Shown piece after piece: positions 27,650 to 37,370 of a stretch of DNA of 64,000 bases. The stretch is from Veillonella ratti (lineage in GTDB: Bacteria > Bacillota > Negativicutes > Veillonellales > Veillonellaceae): NCBI RefSeq assembly GCF_003992115.1, contig NZ_RQUX01000001.1, forward strand, positions 144,610-208,609, read 5' to 3'. Under the pieces are notes generated by a model, which ran no database searches, was not told the DNA's origin, and saw nothing but the letters and a program-made list of their open reading frames with translations. How positions within the stretch are numbered: position 1 is the first letter of the stretch; every line of letters begins with the position of its first letter. Position numbers and translations under genes: made by a program.

Positions 27650-28738
27650 TTATTTTTTATAATAATCTCGTAAGATTACCTGCATAGCTTCACAATCAGC
27701 GGCCTGCCCAACCGTAATCCGCAGCCATTTAGGACTGAGTCCGGACCGCACTTGATAACCTTTTTTGAGCCATACATCGGCAATAGCTTTAGTCTCTTCC
27801 GGTGATGCAAATTCTACGAAAACAAAATTGGCTTCACTGTGATAATAATGGAATTTTAACTCATCGAGGCAAGTTTCCCAGCCTTGACGAGCCTTAGCAT
27901 TGGCCGCCACAACCTCCGCAATAAAGGCTTGATCCTTCAGGGCGGCCTCCGCCGCCACCTGTGACACGCTATTGAGATTATAAGGCAGGCGAATAGCCTG
28001 TACATAATTTACCAATTCCGGGCTTAATACTAAATAACCTACCCGATAATTGGCCAGGCCATAGGCTTTTGAAAAAGTCCGCATCAAGCCCATATTGGCA
28101 AATTCTTTTAAAAGTGGTAAAGCACTGGCTGTTTCAGTCGTAGTGACAAATTCAATATATGCTTCATCAATCAAGACCAACACGTCTTTAGGAACCTTAC
28201 TCATAAAATCACGCAACGATGCTAGCGAACAATACGTACCGGTAGGATTATTCGGGTTGCATAGCCATACCAGCTTCGTTGTCTCATCGATAGCATTTAG
28301 CATACCGGCTAAATCAGTAGCACCTGTTACAGCATCACAAGGGACGCCTTTAATGACAGCCCCCTCTAGCTGAGCATTCAAAGCATATTCTGAAAACGTC
28401 GGCGTACTAATAACTATGGAGTCTTTATCGGTTAAAAAAGCACGACTGAGCATAGTAATCACTTCATCAAGGCCCACGCCGATAACGAGTGATGTTTCAG
28501 CCACGCCTAAATGATTTGCCAACGCGGTACGCAAAGAACTTGCATTGCCGTCAGGGTATTGGCTGCTGTCATGTTTAGTTACATAATCAATTACCGCTTC
28601 ACGAACAGCCGGCGAAGTACCATAGGGATTTTCATTAGCTGATAAGCGAATAACTCGCTCCACCCCCAAACGCGCCTTCAAAGCTTCCACCGGTTCTTCC
28701 GGAACATATGGTTTTAAGTCTTTTATACTCTCTTTCAT
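27650..28738 (-). CDS. hisC: Histidinol-phosphate aminotransferase
   Basis: About 362 residues from the ATG at 28738 (a GTG two codons upstream is possible). Class I/II aminotransferase: LIDEAYIEF and the PLP lysine in TFSKAYGLANYRVGY; the N-terminal RLSANENPYG is typical of HisC. It transaminates imidazole acetol phosphate with glutamate. Although last in the his cluster, a terminator-like hairpin lies between it and hisE, so its expression may be partly independent. Confidence 0.93.
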   Translation of the reverse strand: MKESIKDLKPYVPEEPVEALKARLGVERVIRLSANENPYGTSPAVREAVIDYVTKHDSSQYPDGNASSLRTALANHLGVAETSLVIGVGLDEVITMLSRAFLTDKDSIVISTPTFSEYALNAQLEGAVIKGVPCDAVTGATDLAGMLNAIDETTKLVWLCNPNNPTGTYCSLASLRDFMSKVPKDVLVLIDEAYIEFVTTTETASALPLLKEFANMGLMRTFSKAYGLANYRVGYLVLSPELVNYVQAIRLPYNLNSVSQVAAEAALKDQAFIAEVVAANAKARQGWETCLDELKFHYYHSEANFVFVEFASPEETKAIADVWLKKGYQVRSGLSPKWLRITVGQAADCEAMQVILRDYYKK

Positions 28739-28821
28739 ATACACTCACTCTTTCTCTTATCGCTTTATTGATTGCCCGTCACGCTTTATTAAATCAAGCT
28801 TTTGCTTGGTTCATGATTTGT

Positions 28822-28850
28822 AAAAAAGGCCCACCGCGCAAAGGTGGACC
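28822..28850 (-). terminator. Intrinsic terminator between hisE and hisC
   Basis: GGTCCACC/GGTGGGCC arms (28828-28835 and 28843-28850; one G-U pair) followed by a T6 run on the minus strand. It would end or reduce transcription before hisC. Confidence 0.65.
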
Positions 28851-28858
28851 CATATAGG

Positions 28859-29182
28859 CTATAAGTTCTTAATTTCCGGTCGATCCGTTGTTTTACTGAT
28901 AAGTCCTTCACGACGTGCCAGTTCTTCCGTTATAGCTTCGTAAGGAATGCCTTTTTCAACCAATAAAACCAACACATGATACAGCAAATCCGCCGTTTCA
29001 CTGACAAGTTCCGTATGGCCTTCATTTTTAGCGGCAATCACCACTTCCGTAGCCTCTTCGCCGACTTTTTTCAAAATTTTATCGAGCCCTTTAGTAAATA
29101 GATAATTCGTGTAGGACCCTTCTTTCGGCTCTAATTGCCGATTCTTGATGACCTCATAAAGTTCAGCCAGTTCCTGTGTCAT
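28859..29182 (-). CDS. hisE: Phosphoribosyl-ATP pyrophosphatase
   Basis: 107 residues. MazG-like alpha-helical fold with KVGEEATEVVIAAKN and ETADLLYHVLVLL supplying the metal-binding Glu and Asp residues. It removes pyrophosphate from phosphoribosyl-ATP, step two of histidine synthesis. Here hisE and hisI are separate genes rather than fused, 26 bases apart. Confidence 0.94.
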   Translation of the reverse strand: MTQELAELYEVIKNRQLEPKEGSYTNYLFTKGLDKILKKVGEEATEVVIAAKNEGHTELVSETADLLYHVLVLLVEKGIPYEAITEELARREGLISKTTDRPEIKNL

Positions 29183-29208
29183 ATAATCCCTCTCTTTTAT
29201 TCAGCTTT

Positions 29209-29601
29209 TTAGCTATTTGTTTTTAATTCGATTTCGTTAAAAAAACAACTCCTTGAACCGGTATGACAAGCCGGGCCGTTGGGAATAACTTCCAATAATA
29301 AGGTGTCCTTGTCACAATCCAAGGCGGCCCGTACAACCTTTTGCGTGTTACCGCTGGTTCCCCCCTTATGCCACAACTCTTGGCGCGACCGTGACCAAAA
29401 CCAGGTTTCGCCGGTTGCTAAGGTTCGTTCATAGCTTTCTTCATTCATATAAGCTACCATGAGCACTTCTTTCGTATTGGTATCCACTACTACCGCAGGC
29501 AATAAATTGTGAACCTTCTCAAAATCAGGCCTCAAATCCGAATCCAATCTTAAATCGGTGGTAATGTTCTGTTCCATATCTGCTATTTTGTCAGCCATCA
29601 T
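29209..29601 (-). CDS. hisI: Phosphoribosyl-AMP cyclohydrolase
   Basis: 130 residues with ~25 leading residues before the core. Metal and zinc ligands are seen in [12 protein letters not shown] and [29 protein letters not shown] is the substrate loop. It opens the purine ring of phosphoribosyl-AMP. Two ATGs in tandem follow AGGAGG. The gap to hisF is 10 bases. Confidence 0.93.
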   Translation of the reverse strand: MMADKIADMEQNITTDLRLDSDLRPDFEKVHNLLPAVVVDTNTKEVLMVAYMNEESYERTLATGETWFWSRSRQELWHKGGTSGNTQKVVRAALDCDKDTLLLEVIPNGPACHTGSRSCFFNEIELKTNS

Positions 29602-29611
29602 TGCCCACCTC

Positions 29612-30370
29612 CTAGCGAACCGGAATATTATAAGCGCGCAAAGCCTCTTTTACTTCCTCAATAGTTATTTCGCCAAAGTGGAAAATAGAAGCCGCTAAAG
29701 CACCGGTTACTTTTGTTTTTGAAAAAACCTCTACAAAGTGTGCTACCGTGCCGGCACCGCCGGAAGCGATAATAGGCACTTGTACCAAGTCGCCCAGCTG
29801 TTTATATAATTCAATATCAAAGCCGGACTTGGTACCGTCTTTATCCATGCTCGTTACGAGTAATTCGCCAGCCCCCAAGGCTACGGCCTCCTGTGCCCAG
29901 TCATAAGCTAAGCGGTCTGTTTTTTTACGCCCTCCATGGCTGTACACAAACCGCTCCCCCGTCTCGGGATCGGTTTTCACATCAATGGCTACGACGATAC
30001 ATTGATTGCCGAATTTCTCAGCCCCTTCGCGAATTAGTTCAGGATTTGCCAAGGCGGCTGAGTTAATTGAGATTTTATCCGCCCCGGCCTGCAATAATTG
30101 CTGCATATCCGCCAATGTACGAATGCCGCCACCGACGGTAAGAGGCATAAATACTTCATTTGATATGGCTGAAATTACGTCCTTGAAGGTCCCCCGCCCT
30201 TCCGTTGTGGCCGTAATATCCAGAAACACTTGCTCATCGGCACCTTGCACTTCATAGGAAGCAGCAATCGCCACCGGATCGCCTACATCTACTAAATTAA
30301 TAAAATTAACACCCTTTTTTACGCGGCCGTTATCCACGTCCAGACAAGGGATGATTCGTTTTGCCAACAT
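29612..30370 (-). CDS. hisF: Imidazole glycerol phosphate synthase, cyclase subunit
   Basis: 252 residues from the ATG at 30370 (AAAGGAG upstream); the open frame extends further but homologues begin at [14 protein letters not shown] barrel with catalytic Asp residues in [10 protein letters not shown] and VVAIDVK, and phosphate loops VGGGIRT and ASGGAG. It uses ammonia from HisH to close the imidazole ring and release AICAR. It lies between hisA and hisI. Confidence 0.95.
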   Translation of the reverse strand: MLAKRIIPCLDVDNGRVKKGVNFINLVDVGDPVAIAASYEVQGADEQVFLDITATTEGRGTFKDVISAISNEVFMPLTVGGGIRTLADMQQLLQAGADKISINSAALANPELIREGAEKFGNQCIVVAIDVKTDPETGERFVYSHGGRKKTDRLAYDWAQEAVALGAGELLVTSMDKDGTKSGFDIELYKQLGDLVQVPIIASGGAGTVAHFVEVFSKTKVTGALAASIFHFGEITIEEVKEALRAYNIPVR

Positions 30371-30501
30371 AGTTTCTACTCCTTTATCATTAGCCGTATC
30401 CGGTTTACCATGATTATGAGTATATAATGCTATCACTATTGCTATATGTATCTTATTAGTGTTTTGTATTAGTGTTTTGTATTTATCTTATTATATTGAA
30501 T

Positions 30502-31338
30502 TTATTTTGCCGCAACGGCGGAAATCGCTAAATTAGGCACATCCTGAGAATCTGTTTCTTCATGGACAGTGCGTGTATAGTATGGTGACGGTTCAATCAA
30601 TTCACCGGCTAACTCGCTTTTTTCCAAAGCTACAATATCCGCTAAAGCCAATGGACCTTCATACAAGGCTTTCCCGACAATACAATCGACAATGCCTTTT
30701 TTACGCAAGGCTACAATATCACCGGCATTGCGAATCCCGCCGGAGGCGATAATACGAGCTTCCGGAAATTGATCGTGTAACTCAAACAGCAATTCCTGGT
30801 TAACCCCTGCCATGGTACCGTCACGATTAATATCGGTAACAATGAAGTGTTTAGCACCGGCCGCTATCATTTCGCGAATCAAATGGCTCATATCAACGTC
30901 CGACTTTTCAAGCCAGCCTTCAGTGGCTACTTTGCCGTCGGCGCCGTCGACACCGATAACAATGCGTTCTGCTCCATAAGTGGCCAGCATTTGTTTAGTA
31001 AATTCCGCATTTTTTAACGCTACGGATCCTAAAATAATACGATCGATACCCGCATTCAGATACGCTTTAATAGTTTCTTCGTCACGAATACCGCCACCTA
31101 CTTCAATAATGCCGCTGAACACTCTGCGAATGCCTATAATAATATCAAAACTAACCGGTTTACCTGCTTTGGCCCCATCCAAGTCAACTACATGAAGTGC
31201 CTTGATGCCGGCATGTTCATAGTCCTCAGCTTGCGCCACCGGGCTGTAGTTAATTACGATTTCCTTGTCAAAATCCCCTTTATATAAACGTACACTGCGT
31301 TTGTCTTGTATATCAATGGCCGGAAAAATCACGGTCAT
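30502..31338 (-). CDS. hisA: ProFAR isomerase (HisA)
   Basis: 278 residues: a HisA TIM barrel (PAIDIQDKRSVRLYKGD, VGGGIRDEE, VTDINRDGTMAG, ASGGI) followed by ~35 extra residues after the usual end (from about residue 243: GELIEPSPYYTRTVHEE...). The core isomerises ProFAR. The extension has no known motif and may be disordered. AGGAGGGG precedes the ATG. It is separated from hisH by 261 AT-rich bases. Confidence 0.93.
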   Translation of the reverse strand: MTVIFPAIDIQDKRSVRLYKGDFDKEIVINYSPVAQAEDYEHAGIKALHVVDLDGAKAGKPVSFDIIIGIRRVFSGIIEVGGGIRDEETIKAYLNAGIDRIILGSVALKNAEFTKQMLATYGAERIVIGVDGADGKVATEGWLEKSDVDMSHLIREMIAAGAKHFIVTDINRDGTMAGVNQELLFELHDQFPEARIIASGGIRNAGDIVALRKKGIVDCIVGKALYEGPLALADIVALEKSELAGELIEPSPYYTRTVHEETDSQDVPNLAISAVAAK

Positions 31339-31599
31339 CCCCTCCTTTATGTACTGCTCTTATGTATTTAATATTATATAATATACACCGCTAAACTACA
31401 TCTGTCTATAATTTATATCGAAAGTATCTATTTCCGACATCAATTTTTATTACAAAAAAATATGCAATACAGGCCATTATATACAACAAACATTATCTTT
31501 TAGCAACTATTATAATTATCACTTTTCACTAATAATAGAGTTTTTAAATTCTCACAATACAACCAATCTGTTGATAAACATAGCAATACATACAATTCT
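31339..31599. other. AT-rich gap inside the his operon
   Basis: 261 bases without an ORF between hisH and hisA. Minus-strand TATAAT-like sequences near 31375-31385 could be an internal promoter for the distal genes, but no -35 with proper spacing is convincing. No terminator was seen. Confidence 0.4.
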
Positions 31600-32229
31600 T
31601 TAAGCCTCATAACCAGCCGTATGCGCTTTACATAGCTCGTCAAATCGTTGCAATAGTTTCAGCCCGATAGCAGCACTTTTCTCCGGATGAAACTGCATAC
31701 CATACACATTACCATGCGCCACCACGGCCGGTATTTCAATGCCATAGTCGGCCACCGCCGTAATGTAGCGCGTTTCACATTTAACATAATAGGAATGAAC
31801 AAAGTATGTATATTCGCCATCAATACAGCTAAAGGGACTTCTTTTATTCACCAAGCGATTGCAATTCCAACCGGTGTGCGGCACCATGAGACCCAAATTT
31901 TGAGGAATTTCATCTACCGTCCCCGGAATAAAACCGAAGCCCTGTGTTTGGCCGTATTCAGTGGAACTATCAAACAAAAGTTGCATTCCCAAGCATATGC
32001 CCAATACGGGAATATTTCGAGCTACCACCGTCTCTAAGACGGGCACCAAATCACGTCGTGTTAAAGTATCCATAGCTTGCCGAAAGGCACCCACGCCCGG
32101 CACAACGACGCCGGCAGCCTGCAAAATCGTTGCCTTATCGGCAGTTAAGACCGTCGGTATGCCCAAATGAGCAAACGCTTTTTGCACATTAAAGGTATTG
32201 CCCGCATCATAATCTATAATTGCAATCAT
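31600..32229 (-). CDS. hisH: Imidazole glycerol phosphate synthase, glutaminase subunit
   Basis: 209 residues. Class I glutamine amidotransferase with nucleophile Cys in GICLGMQ and the His-Glu pair in GMQFHPEKS; PGVGAFRQAM near residue 49 is the oxyanion loop. It supplies ammonia to HisF. Located 24 bases after hisB. Confidence 0.95.
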   Translation of the reverse strand: MIAIIDYDAGNTFNVQKAFAHLGIPTVLTADKATILQAAGVVVPGVGAFRQAMDTLTRRDLVPVLETVVARNIPVLGICLGMQLLFDSSTEYGQTQGFGFIPGTVDEIPQNLGLMVPHTGWNCNRLVNKRSPFSCIDGEYTYFVHSYYVKCETRYITAVADYGIEIPAVVAHGNVYGMQFHPEKSAAIGLKLLQRFDELCKAHTAGYEA

Positions 32230-32253
32230 ACGCTACCTTCTTTTTTTAATATT

Positions 32254-32940
32254 TTATACTGTCAAACTGCCCTTGGTAGAGTTAACGCCTAGAATAGCTT
32301 CATTTACTGTTACAGCGCGGCGTAGTGCCCGTCCCAAGGCTTTAAACATGCTTTCAATAATGTGATGGGTGTTGCGCCCGTATTCATTGCACACATGAAG
32401 ATTCATAAGACCGTTCATAGCGAAGGCTTGAAAAAAATCTTCCACTAATTCCGTCTCAAAGGTTCCCAATAAAGGAGTGGGGAGTTCCGCCTTGAACACT
32501 AAATACGGCCGGCCGCTCAAATCAATAACGACCTGCGTCAGTGCCTCATCCATGGGCACCCATGCATCACCGTAGCGCTCAATTTGCTTTTTATCCCCCA
32601 AAGCCTTAGTCAAAGCTTGACCCAAGGCGAGCGCCACATCTTCCACCGTATGATGAGCATCAATATAGGTATCGCCATCAGCCTTAACAGTTAGACCGAA
32701 GCGGCCGTGTTTGGCAAACAAGTTCAGCATATGATCAAAAAAGCCGATGCCCGTCGCCACTGTAACGCCTGATTCTTCATCTAAATTAAGCGTTACTTCA
32801 ATATTCGTTTCCGCCGTTTTGCGGATTACCGTAGCCACTCGCAAAGTAGCGCTCGCTTGCTCAGGCGCTTTTTTGGTCTCACCTGATATTGCCACCGTGG
32901 CCGGCTTAGTATTTGTCTTCGTTCCGTCCTTAGTGTCCAT
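32254..32940 (-). CDS. hisB: Imidazoleglycerol-phosphate dehydratase
   Basis: 228 residues. The core has the two His-rich metal motifs [14 protein letters not shown] and [18 protein letters not shown]. About 40 N-terminal residues (Thr/Lys/Ala-rich) precede the usual start of the family. It is the stand-alone dehydratase without a phosphatase domain, so the phosphatase step needs another enzyme, probably the PHP protein at 36.4 kb. ATG at 32940 follows GGAGG and overlaps hisD by 11 bases. Confidence 0.94.
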   Translation of the reverse strand: MDTKDGTKTNTKPATVAISGETKKAPEQASATLRVATVIRKTAETNIEVTLNLDEESGVTVATGIGFFDHMLNLFAKHGRFGLTVKADGDTYIDAHHTVEDVALALGQALTKALGDKKQIERYGDAWVPMDEALTQVVIDLSGRPYLVFKAELPTPLLGTFETELVEDFFQAFAMNGLMNLHVCNEYGRNTHHIIESMFKALGRALRRAVTVNEAILGVNSTKGSLTV

Positions 32941-34270
32941 AAGCAACTGCCTCCGTATCTTCACCTTTACCGGCTACTACCGCATTGTCTTTTGTTTTAT
33001 CAAAACGAATTTCAATGGACCGCGCATGGCCTTCCAAACCTTCAGTGCGTGCTAATGTAGCAATATGCGGTGCCAACTCAGCTAAGCGCTCTTTAGAAAA
33101 TTGCATAAACGCCGTACGTTTCACAAAGTCATATACGCCGAGGGGTGACGAAAAACGTGCCGTACCACTGGTTGGCAATACGTGATTCGGACCGCCCATA
33201 TAATCACCCAGCGGTTCAGCCGTATAAGAGCCGAGAAATACGGAACCGGCATTTTCTACTAAGCTCAAGTAATCTGACGCATTGTTAAGCTGAATTTCCA
33301 AATGTTCCGGCGCTACTTCATTCATTAGGGTGAACATGTCGGCTACCGAATCCATGATGGCTATAAAACTCCGCTCTTCAATAGCCACTTTGGCAATATC
33401 CTTACGAGGTAGTTCCTCCAATTGCCGTGCCACTTCGTCCGAAACGGCATGAGCCAATACTTCACTGTCTGTAATTAGAATAGCCCGCGCCCGTTTATCA
33501 TGTTCTGCCTGAGACAATAAATCAGCGGCCAAGTGAACCGGATTGGCTGTTTCATCGGCCAAAATGCCGATTTCGGAAGGTCCTGCAATCATGTCGATGG
33601 ATACTTGACCGAACACTTGACGCTTCGCCGTAGCCACATAGATGTTACCGGGGCCTACGATTTTGTCGACCTTCGGAATTGATTCCGTACCATAAGCAAG
33701 GGCTCCCACAGCCTGAGCGCCGCCTACCTGATAGACTGCATCAACACCGGCTAATTTAGCGGCACCTAATACAATCGGCGCAATGCCGTCTTTTTGTGGC
33801 GGTGTCACCATAATAACTTCCTTAACGCCCGCAATTTTAGCCGGTAAAGCACACATCAAAATAGTCGACGGATAGGCGGCCGTACCGCCCGGTACATAAA
33901 TACCCACCCGTTTTAACGGTGTTACTTTCTGCCCCCGTACTATACCCGGCGTATCCAAATCAATGAAACTTTGGTCAATTTGTCGCTTATGAAAGGCTTC
34001 AATATTGCGTTTAGCCACTTCCAAAGCCTCTTTTAAAGCCGGCGCCAATGAATTATAGGCCTCAGTCAAAACCTCGTCGCTCACTTTTAACTCCGTCAGC
34101 TGTACGCCGTCAAACTTTTCACTATAGTCACGTAATGCCGCATCGCCTTTGGCAATAACGGTATCAATAATTTCGCGTACCTGCTGTTCAATGACTAAAT
34201 CCGTTGTGGCCGCCGTGTAATCATTCACCAATGCCAGCATCTTTTGTAACGGCTCTCTGTATATTTTCAT
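32930..34270 (-). CDS. hisD: Histidinol dehydrogenase
   Basis: 446 residues, slightly longer than usual through an N-terminal helix and an acidic tail. [21 protein letters not shown] and [10 protein letters not shown] hold zinc ligands and the catalytic residues, and [23 protein letters not shown] the substrate loop. It oxidises histidinol twice to histidine with NAD. 42 bases separate it from hisG. Confidence 0.96.
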   Translation of the reverse strand: MKIYREPLQKMLALVNDYTAATTDLVIEQQVREIIDTVIAKGDAALRDYSEKFDGVQLTELKVSDEVLTEAYNSLAPALKEALEVAKRNIEAFHKRQIDQSFIDLDTPGIVRGQKVTPLKRVGIYVPGGTAAYPSTILMCALPAKIAGVKEVIMVTPPQKDGIAPIVLGAAKLAGVDAVYQVGGAQAVGALAYGTESIPKVDKIVGPGNIYVATAKRQVFGQVSIDMIAGPSEIGILADETANPVHLAADLLSQAEHDKRARAILITDSEVLAHAVSDEVARQLEELPRKDIAKVAIEERSFIAIMDSVADMFTLMNEVAPEHLEIQLNNASDYLSLVENAGSVFLGSYTAEPLGDYMGGPNHVLPTSGTARFSSPLGVYDFVKRTAFMQFSKERLAELAPHIATLARTEGLEGHARSIEIRFDKTKDNAVVAGKGEDTEAVAYGH

Positions 34271-34312
34271 GATGGTCTCCTCTCTCTATTTCTCTAATTA
34301 TTTTTTCTCAAA

Positions 34313-34945
34313 TTATTTCGCTGTATCAATGTTACGTGCTTCTTTTAAGCGGTCTACCAGATCAAAAATTTTGCCCCGTTTTTGCTTAAGCGCCAATGGA
34401 TTCGCTACTAAACGTGTTGAGATAGGACTCAATTTATCAAAAATCTGTAAATTATTCTCCCGTAAGGTTGTGCCCGTTTCCGTAATATCCACGATAGCGT
34501 CGGCTAACCCGATAAGGGGCGCCAACTCCACAGACCCTTCAATTTTAATAATTTCCACGTCTTTACCGCGGCTGGCAAAATAGCGTTTCGTAATATTCGG
34601 ATACTTGGTGCCGATAGTATGTCGCCGCGGCTCATTGAGATTATAACCGGCCAGCGACGCCAAAATAAATTGACAACGCCCCGTTTGTAAATCCAACAGC
34701 TCATACCCCGTATTCTGCTGTTCTTCCAAAATATCACTGCCTACGATGCCAATATCAACGACACCGTTATTTAAGTAGGTAAGAACGTCGCCGCCTTTAA
34801 CTAAAATGACTTGCAAATTGTCACCTAAAGTAATAACCAGTTTTCGTTTTTTATTTCGTAACGGCTCACAATCAATACCGCAACGTTCAAAGAGTGGAGT
34901 GACCTGATCTTCCACACGTCCCTTCGTCAATGCAATACTAAGCAT
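34313..34945 (-). CDS. hisG: ATP phosphoribosyltransferase, short form catalytic subunit
   Basis: 210 residues; the short form lacking the C-terminal regulatory domain, which therefore needs HisZ. ALTKGRVED, DIGIVGSDIL and DAIVDITETGTTL (phosphoribosyl-binding loop) are the signatures. It starts histidine synthesis from ATP and PRPP. It overlaps hisZ by 8 bases, matching the hetero-octamer stoichiometry through coupled translation. Confidence 0.95.
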   Translation of the reverse strand: MLSIALTKGRVEDQVTPLFERCGIDCEPLRNKKRKLVITLGDNLQVILVKGGDVLTYLNNGVVDIGIVGSDILEEQQNTGYELLDLQTGRCQFILASLAGYNLNEPRRHTIGTKYPNITKRYFASRGKDVEIIKIEGSVELAPLIGLADAIVDITETGTTLRENNLQIFDKLSPISTRLVANPLALKQKRGKIFDLVDRLKEARNIDTAK

Positions 34946-36095
34946 CGGCTTTCACCCCTTCCTCTGTGACCACATAGAGTGTGGCGCCGTCCGCAGCAGC
35001 TTGTTCACGGGCCTCCGCTAATGTATCGGCCAATACTAAACTATACGTCGGATGAGCCAATACATAATCAGCCACCACATCCCAATCAGCTTCACCGATA
35101 TACACATAGGAAGGTTTTGCCTGAGGCAAAGTTATATCCGCCACCGATGCCAATACATCCAAATCAAAGCCCATGCCCACGGCCGGGGTAGGCTCTTTTT
35201 GAAAATTAGCGAGTAATTTATCATACCGTCCGCCGCTCACAATATAACTGGCCACGCCGTCAATATAACCGCGGAAAGTAAGGCCCGTATAATAAGGTTG
35301 CGGTGCGGGACTACTGAAATCTATGCGCACCTTTTGACTGGATAGTTTTTGTACCGCCTGCGCCATTTGCATAACCCCATTCACCAAACGCTGTGCGCTC
35401 ATCGGTAAAATAATGGCATCCAGCTCTTGCTGCACTTCCTCAATGGAGCCGAAAAGACGCGGCCAAATTTTAAGCAAGGAATACAATGTATTTTCCGTAT
35501 ACGCTTCAATTAAACGCTCGTACACCGGCAAGTTTTTATTAAATAACGCTTCAAACAATTCGGTTCGTTCCGCCGCCGTAAGCCCCAATGCGTCAACTAC
35601 GGTTTCGGCAAACCGGGCATCACTGAGTTCCACATATAGCTGATTGTTGAGCCATAACCGGTTAACTTGATTGATGATAAGCAAACACTCCAGTTCGGCT
35701 TTTTCCGAAGCATAACCTACCAGCTCAATGCCGGCCTGCGTCACCTGATTTGCCCAGCCGCGGTGAGCCTGATTCATAGCAAACACATCGCCGGTATAGT
35801 AAAATTTTTTAGGCAAATTAACTTGAATATTCGCTAAAAAACGTGCAATAGGTAGCGTCAGGTCGGGGCGAATTACCAAGCGTTCCTGTGAGCTGTCCAC
35901 CACTTCATACATACGCTGCTGAACAGCCAAATCATAGTCATCAAATATATTCTTGTATTCAATGAGTGGTGTATTAATCTTCGTATAGCCCCGTTCAAAA
36001 AAGCACTTAGCCAGACTATGGCTAAGAGCTGCTTTTTTCTGTGCTTCTTCACCAAACTCATCCCGAAATCCCGGCGGTAATCGTTTTTGTCTCAT
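34938..36095 (-). CDS. hisZ: ATP phosphoribosyltransferase regulatory subunit
   Basis: 385 residues, related to histidyl-tRNA synthetase catalytic cores: PPGFRDEFG at the N-terminus, class II motif 2-like VIRPDLTLPIARFLA and a histidine-A-like YYTGLTFRGYIDG near residue 265. It lacks the anticodon-binding domain and senses histidine for HisG. First gene of the operon; GGGAG precedes the ATG. Confidence 0.92.
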   Translation of the reverse strand: MRQKRLPPGFRDEFGEEAQKKAALSHSLAKCFFERGYTKINTPLIEYKNIFDDYDLAVQQRMYEVVDSSQERLVIRPDLTLPIARFLANIQVNLPKKFYYTGDVFAMNQAHRGWANQVTQAGIELVGYASEKAELECLLIINQVNRLWLNNQLYVELSDARFAETVVDALGLTAAERTELFEALFNKNLPVYERLIEAYTENTLYSLLKIWPRLFGSIEEVQQELDAIILPMSAQRLVNGVMQMAQAVQKLSSQKVRIDFSSPAPQPYYTGLTFRGYIDGVASYIVSGGRYDKLLANFQKEPTPAVGMGFDLDVLASVADITLPQAKPSYVYIGEADWDVVADYVLAHPTYSLVLADTLAEAREQAAADGATLYVVTEEGVKADA

Positions 36096-36201
36096 ATGTT
36101 CTCCCTACTCTCTTCCTCTCTGAACCCTATCGGTACGTTCTATTACATCTCTTTTACTTACTCTTTACTTTTATTCTTCATCTAACTAAAGGATTAAAGT
36201 T

Positions 36202-36230
36202 ATAATACACTTTCAAGCGCGGATAGTCAA
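36202..36230 (-). promoter_or_regulatory. his operon promoter
   Basis: TTGACT (36225-36230), 17 bases, TATTAT (36202-36207) on the minus strand. The ~100-base leader to hisZ has no T-box core, terminator or His codon run, so feedback through HisZ is probably the main control. Confidence 0.7.
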
Positions 36231-36296
36231 CTTTCATTTAGGCATAGCATGCATGTATTTAAGTAATAATCTAATGTCTTCAGATGACAAATAGCT

Positions 36297-36344
36297 AAAA
36301 AAAGGAGCGTTTAACCATATGAATTCATATGGCTAAACGCTCCT
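36297..36344 (-). terminator. Terminator after the PHP phosphatase gene
   Basis: Arms AGGAGCGTTTA and TAAACGCTCCT with an inner CCATATGAATTCATATGG palindrome form a stem of about 20 pairs; a T7 run follows on the minus strand. It ends the Trp T-box operon just before the his promoter. Confidence 0.85.
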
Positions 36345-36386
36345 AATATGTTGTTCTCTCAAATCATTTTTCCTATAATATTACCC

Positions 36387-37370
36387 TTACTCACTCCAGG
36401 CTTTTACAAAAGCCGCTAAGCTATGTGAGTCGGATCCCATCATGAACGGTACGCCCAAAACATAGGCCATCCCTTGAATGAAAGGACTTGGGTACATTTC
36501 ACCGCAATTTTCTTTGAATACACCGCTCACATTATAATCCAGCGTTCGATTTTGCGCTTTTAAGGTGCGTAAAATGTTCATGATAACCTGCTGCGTTTGC
36601 TGATCATAGGACGATGTAAAGTTGAAATATTTTTGGTATTTTTTTATTACATCAATATGGCCGATACGCACCGGCGTATGTGGCCCGAAATCAGTCTGCA
36701 CCGCCTGCAATACCAATTCAAAATAGCGGCGGAATAAAACATCCTGCTTTTGTAAATAACTGCCAAAGGCTTTTTCAAATTCCGCCTCACTGTAGTCAAG
36801 GCACCAAAAACCGTCATTCGCCCCCTGCATGAAGTGAACCGACAATAAGTTTTCACCCGTATAAGGGCCTACCATGTTTAAAAACTCTTGCGTAGCTGTT
36901 TCAAAGCCGGGCAAGAAGTCCACTTCAAAGCCAACGGAGAGATTAATATGTCCGCCGTATTCTCTTTGCAGTTCATTGCCTAAAGCCAAATACGGTTCTA
37001 CTTGATCCATCCGCAGCGAGGCTGTAGTAAGCCCCTCTTCATCACCTTTATAGCGTTTACTGAAACCGGCCGGTAAAGGGGCATGTTCCGTAATACAAAG
37101 TTTATAAAAACCTAATTCGATGGCTTTTTCAATAATCAAGGCCACCTTATCGCCACTGCCATGAGGGCAAAGTTCGGTGTGTATATGACCATCCACCAAT
37201 TGCCCTTCATATTGATTATTGCCGGCTACGGGATAACGGTGTTGACGAGCTTGTACCGCAACGGCGGGCTCGTTATTTTGCGGCATAGCATTACGATCGT
37301 TATTTTGCGGCATAGCGTCACGATTGTTATTTAGCGGCATACCGTTATGAAAGGGTTGATTATTACTCAT
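36387..37370 (-). CDS. hisK: PHP-domain histidinol-phosphatase
   Basis: 327 residues. After a ~50-residue Asn/Gln-rich N-terminal tail, the PHP fold begins with DGHIHTELCPHGSGD (metal-binding His pair), followed by CITEHAP, VGFEVDFLPG, SVHFM, RIGHIDVIKKY and GSDSHS. This set fits histidinol-phosphate phosphatase of the HisJ/HisK type, which the adjacent his operon lacks. Its ATG overlaps the transporter T-component stop (ATGA), so it is co-transcribed with a Trp T-box operon. The tail contains a 24-base DNA tandem repeat (NNRDAMPQ units). Confidence 0.85.
   Translation of the reverse strand: MSNNQPFHNGMPLNNNRDAMPQNNDRNAMPQNNEPAVAVQARQHRYPVAGNNQYEGQLVDGHIHTELCPHGSGDKVALIIEKAIELGFYKLCITEHAPLPAGFSKRYKGDEEGLTTASLRMDQVEPYLALGNELQREYGGHINLSVGFEVDFLPGFETATQEFLNMVGPYTGENLLSVHFMQGANDGFWCLDYSEAEFEKAFGSYLQKQDVLFRRYFELVLQAVQTDFGPHTPVRIGHIDVIKKYQKYFNFTSSYDQQTQQVIMNILRTLKAQNRTLDYNVSGVFKENCGEMYPSPFIQGMAYVLGVPFMMGSDSHSLAAFVKAWSE
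37256..37340. repeat. 24-base tandem repeat in the PHP gene
   Basis: Three imperfect units around TTATTTTGCGGCATAGC encode repeated NNRDAMPQ-like octapeptides in the N-terminal tail. Multiples of three keep the frame, so copy number may vary without breaking the gene. Confidence 0.7.

Noticed and set aside
36096..36200. Possible His leader peptide or T-box before hisZ
   Set aside because: The leader has no run of His codons, no T-box core and no terminator.
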